In this document: positions 1 to 10,791 of the stretch, in pieces | Numbering within the stretch: position 1 is the first letter of the stretch | Layout: every line of letters starts with the position of its first letter | Source: Dechloromonas sp. HYN0024 | GTDB taxonomy: Bacteria > Pseudomonadota > Gammaproteobacteria > Burkholderiales > Rhodocyclaceae | Direction of reading: 5' to 3' | DNA length: 64,000 nucleotides | Assembly (NCBI RefSeq): GCF_003441615.1 | Contig: NZ_CP031842.1 | Span: 1,506,501 to 1,570,500, forward strand | Program-made: the position numbers and the translations under genes | The notes under the pieces: generated by a model | What the model was told of the DNA's origin: nothing | The model's database searches: none | Seen by the model: only the letters and a program-made list of their open reading frames with translations

Positions 1-861
1 GATGCCGCCGTAGTCCGTGCAACCTTCGACGAAGCCTCGGCTTCCCTCGGTGACGACCTCTGGGCAATGGTTGCCGACGGTCCGGCCGAAGCGCTGACGC
101 AGACGGTGAATACCCAACCGGTCATGCTGACGGCCGGAATCGCTGTCTGGCGCCTGTGGTGCGAAAAGGGTGGCAAGAAGCCGGCCGTTGTTGCCGGTCA
201 CAGCCTCGGTGAATATTCCGCATTAGTCGCCGCTGGCGTCATTGCTTTCAAGGATGCCGTGCCGCTCGTTCGTTTGCGCGCCGCCGCCATGCAGGAAGCC
301 GTGCCGGTTGGTACTGGGGCGATGGCCGCCATTCTTGGCCTGGATACCCCGGGAATCGTCGCCGCCTGTGCTGAAGCAGCTCAGGGTGATGTGGTCGAGC
401 CAGTTAATTTCAATGCCAACGGGCAGACCGTTATTGCCGGTCACAAGGCCGCTGTAGAGCGTGCCATGGATGCCTGCAAGGCGCGTGGCGCCAAGATGGC
501 CAAGGCCTTGCCGGTCTCTGCGCCGTTCCATTCCTCGCTGATTCGTCCGGCCGCTGACAAACTGGCCGCACGCCTTGCTGAATTGACGTTGAATGCACCG
601 CAAATCCCGGTTATCAATAATGTCGATGTGGCCATCGAAAATGATCCGGCGGGCATCAAGGATGCCTTGATCCGCCAGGCCTACAACCCGGTCCGCTGGG
701 TCGAGACCATTCAGAAGATGGCCGCCATGGGCATCACGACCGTCGCCGAGTGTGGCCCGGGCAAGGTGCTGGCTGGCCTGACCAAGCGTTGTGCCGATGG
801 GGTGGCCGGTGTCGCCCTGGCCGATGCTGCTGCCATTGACGCCAACCTGGGTCTGGAGTAA
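1..861 (+). CDS. fabD: malonyl-CoA:ACP transacylase FabD (5' end outside window)
   Basis: Transfers malonyl from CoA to acyl carrier protein, supplying the extender unit for type II fatty acid synthesis. The frame is open from base 1, giving 286 residues of a family of about 310, so only a short N-terminal piece is missing. The nucleophile motif GHSLGE is at bases 197-214, and the GQTVIAGH and SAPFHS segments typical of FabD follow. The stop touches fabG, and acpP and fabF follow on the same strand: a classic fab cluster. Confidence 0.97.
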   Translation, partial: DAAVVRATFDEASASLGDDLWAMVADGPAEALTQTVNTQPVMLTAGIAVWRLWCEKGGKKPAVVAGHSLGEYSALVAAGVIAFKDAVPLVRLRAAAMQEAVPVGTGAMAAILGLDTPGIVAACAEAAQGDVVEPVNFNANGQTVIAGHKAAVERAMDACKARGAKMAKALPVSAPFHSSLIRPAADKLAARLAELTLNAPQIPVINNVDVAIENDPAGIKDALIRQAYNPVRWVETIQKMAAMGITTVAECGPGKVLAGLTKRCADGVAGVALADAAAIDANLGLE

Positions 862-1605
862 ATGATGCTGAATGACAAGATCGCTCTGGTAACGGGCGCA
901 ACGCGCGGCATTGGTCGCGCCATTGCCCTTGAACTGGGCAAGCAGGGTGCCACGGTAATTGGTACGGCGACCAGCGATGATGGCGCTGCCAAAATTTCGG
1001 CTTATCTGGCCGAAGCTGGTGTCAAGGGCAAGGGTATTGCACTGAATGTTTGCGACGTTGCCCAGACCGACGCTGCTCTCGCCGAGATTGCCAAGGAATT
1101 CGGGGCCATTACCGTTCTCGTCAATAACGCCGGCATCACCCGCGATAATCTGAGCATGCGCATGGGCGACGACGAGTGGGACGCCGTCATCGACACCAAT
1201 CTGAAAGCGGTGTTCCGCCTGTCACGCGGTGTCATGCGTGGCATGATGAAGGCGCGCTTCGGCCGTATCGTCAATATCACCTCGGTCGTTGGCTACTCGG
1301 GCAATCCGGGTCAGGCCAATTACTGTGCGGCCAAGGCCGGCGTGGCCGGGATGAGTCGTTCCCTGGCACGCGAACTGGGCAGTCGCAACATCACCGTCAA
1401 TTGCGTCGCACCGGGTTTTATCGCCACCGACATGACGCATGCGTTGACCGAAGAACAGAAGCAGGCCATGCTGGCGACCATTCCGTTGGGTCGTGTCGGC
1501 ACGCCAGAAGATATCGCCGGCACGGTCGGCTTTCTCGTATCCCCGGCTGCGGCCTATATCACGGGCACAACTGTGCATGTGAATGGCGGCATGTTCATGG
1601 ATTGA
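862..1605 (+). CDS. fabG: 3-oxoacyl-ACP reductase FabG
   Basis: NADPH-dependent short-chain dehydrogenase that reduces beta-ketoacyl-ACP in fatty acid elongation. It is 247 residues, the usual length. The Rossmann motif TGATRGIG lies near residue 12, NNAG near 90, and the catalytic Ser, Tyr and Lys fall in NITSVVG and YCAAKAG. Two adjacent ATG codons (862 and 865) follow GGAG at 855-858; the second is spaced a little better. It starts directly after the fabD stop, so the two are co-transcribed. Confidence 0.97.
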   Translation: MMLNDKIALVTGATRGIGRAIALELGKQGATVIGTATSDDGAAKISAYLAEAGVKGKGIALNVCDVAQTDAALAEIAKEFGAITVLVNNAGITRDNLSMRMGDDEWDAVIDTNLKAVFRLSRGVMRGMMKARFGRIVNITSVVGYSGNPGQANYCAAKAGVAGMSRSLARELGSRNITVNCVAPGFIATDMTHALTEEQKQAMLATIPLGRVGTPEDIAGTVGFLVSPAAAYITGTTVHVNGGMFMD

Positions 1606-1679
1606 TTTCCAGAAGCCCCGGGCTTTTGGTAAACTAGTAACGTTTTTTTTCGTACCCCTGAGGGGAAGGAGTTTTTCTA

Positions 1680-1916
1680 ATGGATAACATCGTAGAGCGC
1701 GTCAAGAAGATCGTCGCCGAACAACTGGGCGTGAACGAAGCGGACATCAAGAACGAGTCCTCTTTTGTGGACGATCTGGGCGCGGATTCCCTGGACACCG
1801 TTGAACTGGTCATGGCACTGGAAGAAGAGTTCGAGTGCGAAATCCCTGACGACCAGGCTGAAAAGATCACCACGGTCCAACAGGCTGTCGATTTCATCCT
1901 CGCCAACAAGAAGTAA
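1680..1916 (+). CDS. acpP: acyl carrier protein
   Basis: Small acidic carrier of growing acyl chains (78 residues). The phosphopantetheine attachment serine is in the DSLDTVE motif near residue 37. A strong GGGGAAGGAG ribosome binding site lies just upstream. It sits between fabG and fabF as in most proteobacteria, with a 74-nt gap after fabG that could hold its own promoter, consistent with the high expression typical of acpP. Confidence 0.98.
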   Translation: MDNIVERVKKIVAEQLGVNEADIKNESSFVDDLGADSLDTVELVMALEEEFECEIPDDQAEKITTVQQAVDFILANKK

Positions 1917-1992
1917 TCACCTTCTTTCTGGTTGACCCAGGCAAGGCCGGCCCCCATGGCCGGCCTTGCTACATTTGCTTTCGGAGTGCACC

Positions 1993-3228
1993 TTGGCGCG
2001 TCGCAGAGTCGTTGTAACCGGTCTGGGCATCGTGAGCCCGGTCGGAAATTCCGTCGAAGAAGCCTGGCAGAACATCATTGCCGGCCGTTCTGGTATCGCT
2101 GCAGTTACCCGATTCGACACCTCCACTTTCCCCGTCAAGTTTGCCGGCGAGGTGAAGGATTTTGATATCACCCAGTACATTTCCGCCAAGGATGCCCGCC
2201 GCATGGATAAGTTTATCCATTACGGCCTGGCAGCTGGCATGCAGGCCGTGCGTGATGCCGGTCTGGATAAGGAGGGTGCTGCCGATCCCGAGCGTGTCGG
2301 TGTCGCCATTGGTTCCGGTATTGGCGGCTTGCCGCTGATCGAGGAAACCAAGGACGAATACATTGCCGGCGGTGTGCGCAAGGTTTCGCCTTTCTTCGTC
2401 CCCGGTTCGATCATCAACATGATCTCCGGCAACCTGTCGATTGAATACGGTTTCAAGGGCCCGAACCTGGCCATTGTCACGGCGTGCACCACGGGTACCC
2501 ACTCGATTGGCGAAGCCGCCAGAATCATCGAGTACGGTGATGCCGACGTGATGATTGCCGGTGGCGCTGAGTCGACCGTATCGCCACTCGGCATGGGCGG
2601 CTTCAGTGCGGCCCGTGCGCTGTCTACGCGCAACGACGATCCGACAACAGCCAGCCGGCCCTGGGACAAGGACCGTGATGGTTTCGTGCTGGGCGAGGGT
2701 GGTGGCGTTCTGGTGCTCGAAGAGTACGAACACGCCAAGGCTCGCGGTGCGAAGATCTATGCCGAGTTGGTTGGCTACGGCATGAGTGCCGATGCCTATC
2801 ACATCACCGCGCCAAACATGGACGGTCCGCGCCGCTCGATGGTCAATGCCCTGAAGAATGCCGGTATCCAGCCTTCCGACGTGCAGTACCTGAATGCCCA
2901 CGGCACCTCGACGCCGCTCGGCGACAAGAATGAGTCGGATGCCGTGAAGGCAGCCTTCGGTGATCACGCCTACAAGCTGGTGGTCAATTCGACCAAGTCG
3001 ATGACTGGCCATCTGCTCGGTGGCGCCGGTGGTATCGAATCTTTGTTCACGGTGCTGGCGATTCATCACCAGATCTCGCCGCCGACCATCAATATTTTCA
3101 ATCAGGATCCGGAATGTGATCTCGATTACTGTGCCAATGTGGCACGGCCGATGAATATTGAATACGGTCTGAAGAACAACTTCGGCTTCGGCGGTACCAA
3201 CGGCTCGCTGGTTTTCAAGCGCGTCTAA
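1993..3228 (+). CDS. fabF: 3-oxoacyl-ACP synthase II FabF
   Basis: Condensing enzyme that elongates acyl-ACP with malonyl-ACP. Starting at TTG 1993, 7 nt after GGAG, gives 411 residues beginning [10 protein letters not shown], the normal FabF N-terminus. An upstream ATG at 1966 would add nine residues that do not resemble the family. The catalytic Cys is in TACTTGTHS, and the two catalytic His residues are in [11 protein letters not shown] and KSMTGHLLG. Confidence 0.96.
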   Translation: MARRRVVVTGLGIVSPVGNSVEEAWQNIIAGRSGIAAVTRFDTSTFPVKFAGEVKDFDITQYISAKDARRMDKFIHYGLAAGMQAVRDAGLDKEGAADPERVGVAIGSGIGGLPLIEETKDEYIAGGVRKVSPFFVPGSIINMISGNLSIEYGFKGPNLAIVTACTTGTHSIGEAARIIEYGDADVMIAGGAESTVSPLGMGGFSAARALSTRNDDPTTASRPWDKDRDGFVLGEGGGVLVLEEYEHAKARGAKIYAELVGYGMSADAYHITAPNMDGPRRSMVNALKNAGIQPSDVQYLNAHGTSTPLGDKNESDAVKAAFGDHAYKLVVNSTKSMTGHLLGGAGGIESLFTVLAIHHQISPPTINIFNQDPECDLDYCANVARPMNIEYGLKNNFGFGGTNGSLVFKRV

Positions 3229-3252
3229 GTCGGTTCAGCAGGAAAACGAACG

Positions 3253-3690
3253 GTGCAGTTTCCGATCACCATCGGACTGAACCGTTCGCGCATTCTGGAT
3301 GTCATCCTGTGTCTGATCGTCATGCTGGCAGTCGTCTCCAGCCTGGCTTATCAGACATCAGCTCTGATCTGCGCAGGGCTTATTGCGGCAATCCTGATTT
3401 TGGCGACCCTGGCCTGGCGAGCCCTGGCTCCCACCATCAAGGCCATCCGTCTCGAGCGCAATGGCGATATATTGATGGCGCGTGCCGGTCAGCACGATTT
3501 TGCTCTGGTTTGCCCGGAGCCGGGCGCGACCATTCATCCATGCCTGACCGTTATTCGCCTGCGCACAGCTGAGGGGCGTACCGACACCTTGTTGGCGAGC
3601 ATTGACAGCGTCAGCCAGGCTGATTTCCGGCATCTGCGCATGTTCATGCGCTGGCAGGCGAATTTCAGCGGCCCGGACGCCGCCGCCTGA
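3253..3690 (+). CDS. YgfX-like small membrane protein
   Basis: 145 residues from a GTG start. Two hydrophobic segments (about residues 14-33 and 36-54) are followed by a soluble tail ending in an [10 protein letters not shown] segment. This topology and tail resemble the YgfX/CptA family of inner-membrane proteins. In related genomes a gene of this type often lies beside nadB. It follows fabF by 24 nt, and its end overlaps the convergent nadB end by 26 nt. The function here is not known. Confidence 0.7.
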   Translation: MQFPITIGLNRSRILDVILCLIVMLAVVSSLAYQTSALICAGLIAAILILATLAWRALAPTIKAIRLERNGDILMARAGQHDFALVCPEPGATIHPCLTVIRLRTAEGRTDTLLASIDSVSQADFRHLRMFMRWQANFSGPDAAA

Positions 3691-5245
3691 GCACGGTATT
3701 TTTTGCCTTGCTGACCGTTTCCGGAAAATCCCGGGAAAAGTGCAGGCCACGGCTTTCCTTGCGCTGCATGGCACAGCGCACGATCAAATCGGCCGTGACA
3801 ACGAGGTTGCGCAACTCAATGAGGTCATGGCTGACCCTGAAGTTGGCATAAAACTCTTCGATTTCGCGCATCAACAGGCCAATGCGATGCTTTGCCCGCT
3901 TCAGGCGCTTGGTGGTGCGGACAATGCCGACGTAGTCCCACATGAATCGGCGCAGTTCGTCCCAGTTGTGGGAAATCACCACTTCTTCATCGGCATCGGT
4001 GACCCGGCTTTCGTCCCACAGCGGCAAGGCGGGGATTGGGGTGTCTTCCTTCGCCAGAATGTCCTTGACGACCGCTTCGGCAAACACCAGACATTCAAGC
4101 AGGGAGTTTGAAGCCAGGCGATTGGCACCGTGCAGCCCGGTACAAGAGGCCTCTCCAGCCACGTAGAGCCCGGCCACATCGGTCCGTCCATGCAAGTCGC
4201 TGACAATGCCGCCACAGGTGTAGTGGGCAGCCGGGACCACTGGGATGGGTTCCTGTGCGATGTCGATGCCGAGTTCGAGGCAGCGGGCATGAATATTGGG
4301 AAAATGATTACGGATGAAGTCCTCGCCCTTGTGGGAAATATCGAGGAAAACACAGTCCAGGCCACGCTTCTTCATCTCGAAGTCAATGGCGCGGGCGACG
4401 ATGTCACGCGGTGCCAGTTCGGCCCGATCATCGTGTTCAGGCATGAAGCGTGTGCCATCCGGGAGACGGAGCAGGCCACCTTCGCCGCGTACCGCTTCCG
4501 AGATCAGAAACGACTTGGCCTGCGGGTGGTAGAGGCAGGTCGGATGAAATTGAATGAATTCCATGTTGGATACCCGGCAACCGGCCCGATAGGCCATGGC
4601 AATGCCGTCGCCGGTCGAGGTGTCGGGATTTGTCGTGTAGAGATAGACCTTGCCGGCGCCGCCGGTCGCCAGCAGTGTATTGGCCGCTCCGATGGTTTCC
4701 ACTTCACCGTCGCGATTATTCAGGACATAGGCACCAAAACAGCGCTTTTCCCCGGTACCCAGTCGGTCGCCGGTAATCAGGTCGATGGCGATATGGTCTT
4801 CAAGGACCGTAATGTTGGGGTTAGCCCGGACTTTTTTCGTCAGCGTATCCTGCACCGCGCTGCCTGTTGCATCGGCCACATGGATCACTCGACGGGCGCT
4901 ATGACCGCCCTCGCGGGTCAGGTGGTAGCCGAGGTCGTCCTTGGTAAACGGTACGCCTTGATCGATCAGCCATTCGATGGCATGCCGCCCGTTTTCGACA
5001 ACAAAGCGGGTTGCCGCTTCATCATTCAGCCAGGCTCCGGCAATCAGCGTGTCCTGAATGTGCGCCTCAATCGAGTCTTTGCTGTCGAGGACTGCGGCAA
5101 TGCCACCCTGTGCCCAGCCTGATGCGGAGTCTTCAAGGCTGCGCTTGCTGACCAGCACGACCTGGCAAGCGGACGACGCCAGGCGCAAAGCGGCCGACTG
5201 GCCGGCCAGGCCACTGCCGATGATTAGGACATCGAATTTCTGCAC
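3665..5245 (-). CDS. nadB: L-aspartate oxidase NadB
   Basis: FAD flavoenzyme oxidizing L-aspartate to iminoaspartate, the first step of de novo NAD synthesis. It has 526 residues. The N-terminal dinucleotide-binding motif is [13 protein letters not shown]; further family motifs are [26 protein letters not shown] and [21 protein letters not shown]. It is divergent from rpoE across 171 nt, the same arrangement seen in E. coli and many other proteobacteria. Confidence 0.97.
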   Translation of the reverse strand: MQKFDVLIIGSGLAGQSAALRLASSACQVVLVSKRSLEDSASGWAQGGIAAVLDSKDSIEAHIQDTLIAGAWLNDEAATRFVVENGRHAIEWLIDQGVPFTKDDLGYHLTREGGHSARRVIHVADATGSAVQDTLTKKVRANPNITVLEDHIAIDLITGDRLGTGEKRCFGAYVLNNRDGEVETIGAANTLLATGGAGKVYLYTTNPDTSTGDGIAMAYRAGCRVSNMEFIQFHPTCLYHPQAKSFLISEAVRGEGGLLRLPDGTRFMPEHDDRAELAPRDIVARAIDFEMKKRGLDCVFLDISHKGEDFIRNHFPNIHARCLELGIDIAQEPIPVVPAAHYTCGGIVSDLHGRTDVAGLYVAGEASCTGLHGANRLASNSLLECLVFAEAVVKDILAKEDTPIPALPLWDESRVTDADEEVVISHNWDELRRFMWDYVGIVRTTKRLKRAKHRIGLLMREIEEFYANFRVSHDLIELRNLVVTADLIVRCAMQRKESRGLHFSRDFPETVSKAKNTVLRRRRPGR

Positions 5246-5416
5246 GCTGTTCTCTGTAGGAGTTGTTTTGGGGCAAATATAGCATGCAGAAAACGATTCA
5301 TCCGGTTACAGATAGTCACAATTAGGGATAAATACCTATCTGCTGGCAAAAATAGGCTGCGCTATACTTGTGCCATAAAGAAAGCAACAATCAACCCCCC
5401 AGGGAAAACCAGAGCC

Positions 5417-6016
5417 ATGAGTGAGCGCGAGATCGATCAAGTACTGGTCGAGCGGGCGCAAGGCGGAGATAAGCACGCCTTCGACCAATTGGTAAGCAAA
5501 TACCAGCGCAAGCTGGGGAGATTGCTGTCGCGTTTCATTCGCGATTCGGCAGAGGTCGAGGATGTCTGCCAGGAGGCCTTTATCAAGGCTTATCGTGCTT
5601 TGCCATCGTTCCGGGGTGATAGCGCCTTTTATACCTGGCTGTACCGCATTGGTATCAATACGGCCAAGAATTATCTGGTTTCGCAGGGACGGCGGGCGCC
5701 GACCACGACGGAGTTTGACAACGACGAGGCCGAGAGCTTTGACGATGCTTCACAACTTCGTGACATCAACACGCCTGAAAGTCTGCTTTTGACGAAACAG
5801 ATTGGCCAGACGATCAACGCGGCGATGGATGCCTTGCCGGAGGAGTTGCGCACCGCCATTGTGTTGCGCGAGATTGATGGCATGTCCTATGAAGAAATTG
5901 CCGGCATCATGGATTGCCCCATTGGCACCGTGCGCTCCCGAATCTTTCGGGCTCGCGAGGCAGTAGCGGCAAAGCTGCGCCCCTTGCTCGACACGACATC
6001 AGACAAACGTTGGTAA
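5417..6016 (+). CDS. rpoE: envelope-stress sigma factor RpoE/AlgU
   Basis: ECF sigma factor of 199 residues with region 2 (FDQLVSKYQRKLGRL ... DVCQEAFIKAY) and region 4 (MSYEEIAGIMDCPIGTVRSR). It should direct RNA polymerase to envelope-stress promoters. A TATACT hexamer at 5363-5368 could be the -10 of its promoter, but no good -35 is visible. The next gene is rseC-like; no anti-sigma rseA or rseB lies between them. Confidence 0.96.
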   Translation: MSEREIDQVLVERAQGGDKHAFDQLVSKYQRKLGRLLSRFIRDSAEVEDVCQEAFIKAYRALPSFRGDSAFYTWLYRIGINTAKNYLVSQGRRAPTTTEFDNDEAESFDDASQLRDINTPESLLLTKQIGQTINAAMDALPEELRTAIVLREIDGMSYEEIAGIMDCPIGTVRSRIFRAREAVAAKLRPLLDTTSDKRW

Positions 6017-6018
6017 CC

Positions 6019-6453
6019 ATGAGTACAGAACAAACCACCATTCAAGCAATCGTACGTACTCTTGACGGCCAGCACGCCCATGTCGAGGTCGAATCGGGTG
6101 GCTGCGGACGCTGCCATGAGGAGGGGGGCTGCGGTGGCCAGCATCTGACCCAGATGTTTTGTGGCGGGGCAAAAACCTACGATGTTGAAAATACCATCGG
6201 GGCCAATGTCGGCGACCGCGTGACGGTCGCCATCGCCGCTGGCAACCTCAGGCGCAGCGCAAATCTGGCCTATGTTCTGCCGTTGGTCGCGGCAATTGGC
6301 GGGGCGGCATTGGGTGCTTCGTTCGGAGGCGACTTGAGCGCCATTCTCGGGGCCGGAATCGGGCTGACCGTCGCCTTTATCTATGCCGCGCGCCGCTCAC
6401 GCGACCACACTGGAAATCTCGCTGAACGCCCACATATTGTTTCCCGTTCCTGA
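6019..6453 (+). CDS. rseC: RseC/MucC-family sigma-E regulator
   Basis: 144 residues from ATG 6019, 2 nt after the rpoE stop. The N-terminal half has a cysteine cluster (GGCGRCHEEGGCGG) like the RseC/MucC family, followed by two transmembrane segments (about 76-92 and 96-115). Family members modulate sigma-E or the Rnf/SoxR systems from the inner membrane. Placement between rpoE and a MucD protease supports the call. The exact role is inferred. Confidence 0.85.
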   Translation: MSTEQTTIQAIVRTLDGQHAHVEVESGGCGRCHEEGGCGGQHLTQMFCGGAKTYDVENTIGANVGDRVTVAIAAGNLRRSANLAYVLPLVAAIGGAALGASFGGDLSAILGAGIGLTVAFIYAARRSRDHTGNLAERPHIVSRS

Positions 6454-6477
6454 TCGAATACGGAGGTAATGTTGTCC

Positions 6478-7899
6478 ATGAAGCGCCTGATCGCCTTTAT
6501 CACCATTTTCTTCATTAGTTCTCTGGTTCTTGCCCAGACGCGCGGTTTGCCAGATTTTTCCGAACTGGCTGAAAAACAGGGGCCTGCCGTCGTCAATATC
6601 AGCACCACCCATGTCGTGCGCGGCCAGTCCCAGATGATGCCCTTTCCGTTCGATGAGAACGATCCCGCCTTTGAATTCTTCAAGCGTTTCGTGCCGCGCA
6701 ATCCGGGTGGCACCATGCCCCGTGACTTCGAGAACAAGTCGCTGGGGTCGGGTTTTATCATCAGTGGCGATGGCTACATTTTGACCAACGCCCACGTCGT
6801 CGACGGGGCCGACGAAGTTACCGTTCGCCTGACCGACAAGCGGGAATTCAAAGCCAAGACTATCGGTGCCGACAAGCGCACCGATGTCGCGCTGATCAAG
6901 ATCGAGGCGAGTGGCCTGCCGGTCGTCAAACTAGGCGATCCGGCGCAACTCAAGGTGGGTGAATGGGTGGTGGCCATTGGTTCGCCTTTTGGCTTCGACA
7001 ATTCGGTCACCGCCGGCATCGTTTCGGCGAAAGGCCGTTCCTTGCCCCAGGAAAACTACGTTCCATTCATCCAGACAGACGTGGCGATCAATCCCGGCAA
7101 CTCGGGTGGTCCGCTGTTCAACATGCGGGGAGAGGTGGTCGGTATCAATTCGCAGATTTATAGCCGGAGTGGCGGTTACATGGGGCTTTCATTCGCCATC
7201 CCGATTGATGTGGCGATGGAAATCCAAAACCAGTTGCGGGCGTCGGGCAAGGTCAGCCGGGGACGCCTTGGTGTTGTCATCCAGGAAGTCAGCAAGGAAC
7301 TTGCCGAATCGCTCGGTCTGGGCAAGCCGATGGGCGCGGTGGTGAATTCCGTGGAAAAGGGTGGCCCGGCCGAAAAGGCGGGTATTGAGGCGGGCGACGT
7401 CATCCTCAAGTTTGACGGAAAGACCATCAATAACTCCGCCGACCTTCCCCGCATGGTGGGCATCACGCGGCCTGGAACGCGCTCCACGATTCAGCTGTGG
7501 CGCAAGGGAGCAAACCGCGAAATCGCTGTGGTCATTGGCGAGGTTCCCGATGAAAAGCAGGCCGTTGCCAAGCCGCAACGCAACGGGAAAGGGCCTGAAC
7601 AGGCGGCCAATCGTCTCGGTCTGGTGGTCAGCGAATTGACGGCCGATCAGAAACGCGAACTCAAAATGAATGGCGGCTTGCTCATCGAGGATGTTCGCGG
7701 TGCTGGTGCGCGCACCGAACTGCGGCCGGGCGACATCATCATTGCCGTCATCAGCAAGGGAGCGACTACCGAAGTCAAATCCGTCGATCAATTCAACAAG
7801 TTGCTCGCCCAGTTCGAGAAGGGCAGCAATGTGACATTGCTGATCCGGCGCGGCGAAATGCAGACCTTCATCACCATCAAGGGTCTCAATGGCAATTGA
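6478..7899 (+). CDS. mucD: periplasmic serine protease DegP/MucD
   Basis: HtrA-type protease/chaperone for misfolded envelope proteins, 473 residues. The start at 6478 is spaced well from GGAGG at 6462-6466; the ATG at 6469 is too close. A signal peptide ends near SLVLAQ. The catalytic triad is His in TNAHVV, Asp in RTDVALIKI and Ser in GNSGGP, and two PDZ domains follow. It is the third gene of the rpoE operon. Confidence 0.96.
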   Translation: MKRLIAFITIFFISSLVLAQTRGLPDFSELAEKQGPAVVNISTTHVVRGQSQMMPFPFDENDPAFEFFKRFVPRNPGGTMPRDFENKSLGSGFIISGDGYILTNAHVVDGADEVTVRLTDKREFKAKTIGADKRTDVALIKIEASGLPVVKLGDPAQLKVGEWVVAIGSPFGFDNSVTAGIVSAKGRSLPQENYVPFIQTDVAINPGNSGGPLFNMRGEVVGINSQIYSRSGGYMGLSFAIPIDVAMEIQNQLRASGKVSRGRLGVVIQEVSKELAESLGLGKPMGAVVNSVEKGGPAEKAGIEAGDVILKFDGKTINNSADLPRMVGITRPGTRSTIQLWRKGANREIAVVIGEVPDEKQAVAKPQRNGKGPEQAANRLGLVVSELTADQKRELKMNGGLLIEDVRGAGARTELRPGDIIIAVISKGATTEVKSVDQFNKLLAQFEKGSNVTLLIRRGEMQTFITIKGLNGN

Positions 7900-8134
7900 C
7901 CTGACCCTGATGAGCCGCGGCTACTGCCACCTCTGTCACGATATGGAGGTGGCGCTCAAGCCGCTGGCTGACGAATTTGGTTTCTCGGTAACGGTTGTGG
8001 ACGTTGATGCCGACCCTGTTCTTGAAGCCAAGTACGATGAGTTGGTTCCCGTCCTGCTGCATGGCGAGACGGAACTGTGCCACTACTTTCTGGATGAAGC
8101 CAAAACCCGTGAATATTTGGCTGGAATCCGCTAA
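7889..8134 (+). CDS. glutaredoxin-like thioredoxin-fold protein
   Basis: 81 residues with a CHLC redox motif near residue 13 and the compact beta-alpha-beta pattern of the DUF836/glutaredoxin-like family. It overlaps the end of mucD by 11 nt and precedes lepA, so it is probably translationally coupled. Function in disulfide exchange is likely from the motif, but its substrate is unknown. Confidence 0.8.
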   Translation: MAIDLTLMSRGYCHLCHDMEVALKPLADEFGFSVTVVDVDADPVLEAKYDELVPVLLHGETELCHYFLDEAKTREYLAGIR

Positions 8135-8194
8135 AATTCAGGGTCTTCTGAAAAGGGAAGGGGCGCCGGACAGCGCCCTTTTTTACTGGCATCA

Positions 8195-9985
8195 ATGGAT
8201 CATATAAGAAACTTCTCGATTATCGCGCACATCGATCACGGCAAATCAACGCTGGCCGATCGCATCATTCACCTCTGCGGCGGCCTGTCGGATCGCGAAA
8301 TGGAAGCGCAGGTGCTCGATTCGATGGATATCGAACGTGAGCGCGGTATCACCATCAAGGCACAGACTGCAGCGCTCAACTACAAGGCGCGCGATGGCAA
8401 GGTTTACAACCTGAACCTGATCGATACACCGGGACACGTCGACTTTTCCTACGAAGTTTCCCGCTCCCTGTCGGCCTGCGAAGGCGCCTTGCTGGTGGTC
8501 GATGCCTCTCAGGGCGTCGAGGCCCAGACGGTGGCCAACTGCTACACCGCACTTGAGCTTGATGTCGAGGTCGTGCCGGTACTCAACAAGATCGACCTGC
8601 CCTCGGCCGACCCCGATAATGCCCGCCAGGAAATCGAGGACGTGATCGGTATCGATGCCTCTGAAGCCGTTCTGGCGTCGGCCAAGACCGGCCTTGGCGT
8701 CGAGGATATCCTGGAAGCGGTTGTCGCCCGCATCCCGCCCCCCAAGGGCGATCCCGATGCGCCACTCAAGGCGCTGATCATCGACTCGTGGTTCGACAAC
8801 TATGTCGGCGTCGTCATGCTGGTTCGCGTCGTCGATGGCATCCTTCGCCCCAAGGACAAGTTGCTCTTCATGGCGACCGGCGCCCAGCAACTGTGCGAGC
8901 AGGTTGGCGTGTTCGCTCCTAAATCGACGTCACGCGAGGCTTTGCGGGCTGGTGAGGTGGGCTTCGTCATTTCCGGTATCAAGGAACTGCAGGCAGCCAA
9001 GGTCGGCGACACGATCACCCGCGTGGATTCCAAGGCTGCCGCAGCGCTGCCCGGTTTCAAGGAAATCAAGCCGCAGGTCTTTGCCGGGCTGTACCCTGTT
9101 GAATCCAACCAGTACGACTCGCTGCGCGAATCGCTCGAAAAGCTCAAACTCAACGATGCCTCCCTTCATTACGAGCCGGAAGTCTCGCAGGCCCTTGGTT
9201 TCGGCTTCCGCTGCGGCTTCCTCGGGTTGCTGCACATGGAAATCGTCCAGGAACGTCTGGAGCGCGAGTTCGACCAGGATCTGATCACCACTGCGCCGAC
9301 CGTCGTCTATCAGGTTGTCTTGCGCGACGGTTCCATCGTCGAGGTCGAAAATCCGGCCAAGCTGCCCGATATCACCAAGACCGAAGAAGTACGCGAGCCG
9401 ATCATCACGGCCACCATCTTTGTGCCGCAGGATTTTCTTGGCAATGTCATTACCCTGTGCAACCAGAAGCGCGGCACGCAAGTCGACATGCACTACCATG
9501 GTCGCCAGGTAAAGGTGGTCTATGAAATGCCAATGGCCGAAGTGGTCATGGATTTCTTCGACAAACTCAAGTCCTGTTCGAAGGGCTACGCCTCGCTTGA
9601 CTACGACTTCAAGGAATATCGTGCGGCCGATGTGGTCAAACTCGACATCCTGATCAACAGCGAGAAGGTCGACGCCCTGTCGTTGATCGTGCACCGCACT
9701 AACGCGCAATATCGTGGCCGCCAGCTGGCGAGCAAGATGCGCGAACTGATTCCGCGCCAGATGTACGATGTGGCGATTCAGGCGGCCATCGGCTCGCACA
9801 TCATTTCGCGCGAAAACGTCAAGGCGATGCGCAAGGACGTGCTGGCGAAGTGTTATGGCGGTGATATCTCGCGCAAGAAAAAGCTGCTGGAAAAGCAGAA
9901 GGCCGGCAAGAAGCGCATGAAGCAGGTCGGCAGCGTTGAAATTCCGCAGGAAGCCTTCCTGGCTGTGCTGCGGGTCGATAACTGA
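8195..9985 (+). CDS. lepA: elongation factor 4 (LepA)
   Basis: Ribosome-associated translational GTPase of 596 residues. G1 is AHIDHGKST, followed by DTPGHVDF (G3) and NKIDLP (G4). The C-terminal LepA-specific region is rich in basic residues ([19 protein letters not shown]). It lies directly upstream of lepB, a pairing conserved across many bacteria. Confidence 0.98.
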   Translation: MDHIRNFSIIAHIDHGKSTLADRIIHLCGGLSDREMEAQVLDSMDIERERGITIKAQTAALNYKARDGKVYNLNLIDTPGHVDFSYEVSRSLSACEGALLVVDASQGVEAQTVANCYTALELDVEVVPVLNKIDLPSADPDNARQEIEDVIGIDASEAVLASAKTGLGVEDILEAVVARIPPPKGDPDAPLKALIIDSWFDNYVGVVMLVRVVDGILRPKDKLLFMATGAQQLCEQVGVFAPKSTSREALRAGEVGFVISGIKELQAAKVGDTITRVDSKAAAALPGFKEIKPQVFAGLYPVESNQYDSLRESLEKLKLNDASLHYEPEVSQALGFGFRCGFLGLLHMEIVQERLEREFDQDLITTAPTVVYQVVLRDGSIVEVENPAKLPDITKTEEVREPIITATIFVPQDFLGNVITLCNQKRGTQVDMHYHGRQVKVVYEMPMAEVVMDFFDKLKSCSKGYASLDYDFKEYRAADVVKLDILINSEKVDALSLIVHRTNAQYRGRQLASKMRELIPRQMYDVAIQAAIGSHIISRENVKAMRKDVLAKCYGGDISRKKKLLEKQKAGKKRMKQVGSVEIPQEAFLAVLRVDN

Positions 9986-9993
9986 GAATACCG

Positions 9994-10782
9994 ATGAACT
10001 TTGCCCTGATTCTATTTGTGCTGCTGGTCGTCACCGGTGCCCTCTATGCCCTCGACGTCCTGAAATTCAGGAAGCTGCGCGCCAAGAACGCCAGCGAGCC
10101 GCTTTGGGTGGAGTGGGGTGCCAGTTTCTTCCCCGTCATCCTGATTGTGTTCGTCCTCCGCTCCTTCCTTTTCGAGCCATTCAAGATTCCTTCCGGCTCG
10201 ATGATTCCGACTTTGTTGGTCGGCGACTTCATCCTCGTCAACAAATTCACCTATGGTATTCGTCTGCCGGTGATCAACAAAAAGATCATCAGCATCAACG
10301 ACCCGCAGCGCGGTGATGTCATGGTTTTCCGCTACCCGGAAGATCCTTCGCTCGACTACATCAAGCGTGTCGTCGGTGTGCCCGGCGATACCGTCAGCTA
10401 TCAAAACAAGCGTCTGAGCGTTAACGGGCAAGCCGTTCCCACGCACAAGATGGCCGACTATCTGCATCCCGAGCGCCTCTATTATTCCGAGCAGTTCCTC
10501 GAACAGTTCGGTGATACGGAACATCGGATTCTTAACGATGGCGACGCCCCGGCCTTTATTCCCGATGCAGCCCGCTTTCCGCACCGCGAGAATTGCACTT
10601 ACAATGCAGCAGGCGTGACGTGCAAGGTGCCGGATGGTCATTACTTCATGATGGGTGACAATCGCGACAACAGCCGGGATAGTCGCGCCTGGGGTTTCGT
10701 CCCCGAAGCGAACATTGTCGGGAAGGCATTCTTCATCTGGTTGAATTTCAGCGATATCAGCCGGATCGGTTCATTCAGGTAA
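9994..10782 (+). CDS. lepB: signal peptidase I
   Basis: Membrane-bound serine/lysine protease that removes signal peptides from secreted proteins. It has 262 residues with two N-terminal transmembrane segments. The catalytic Ser is in PSGSMIPTL, the catalytic Lys in YIKRVVGVPGD, and the conserved GDNRDNS box lies near the C-terminus. It starts 8 nt after lepA. Confidence 0.97.
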   Translation: MNFALILFVLLVVTGALYALDVLKFRKLRAKNASEPLWVEWGASFFPVILIVFVLRSFLFEPFKIPSGSMIPTLLVGDFILVNKFTYGIRLPVINKKIISINDPQRGDVMVFRYPEDPSLDYIKRVVGVPGDTVSYQNKRLSVNGQAVPTHKMADYLHPERLYYSEQFLEQFGDTEHRILNDGDAPAFIPDAARFPHRENCTYNAAGVTCKVPDGHYFMMGDNRDNSRDSRAWGFVPEANIVGKAFFIWLNFSDISRIGSFR

Positions 10783-10791
10783 GGGGAAAAG

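Noticed and set aside
1969..3069. Long open frame antisense to fabF
   Set aside because: GC-rich core genes leave long shadow frames; the sense gene has all fabF motifs and the antisense product has no domain.
4130..5122. Long plus-strand frame opposite nadB
   Set aside because: Shadow of a certain nadB gene; no ribosome binding site or domain.
8930..9799. Antisense frame over lepA
   Set aside because: Shadow of lepA; composition follows codon positions of the sense gene.
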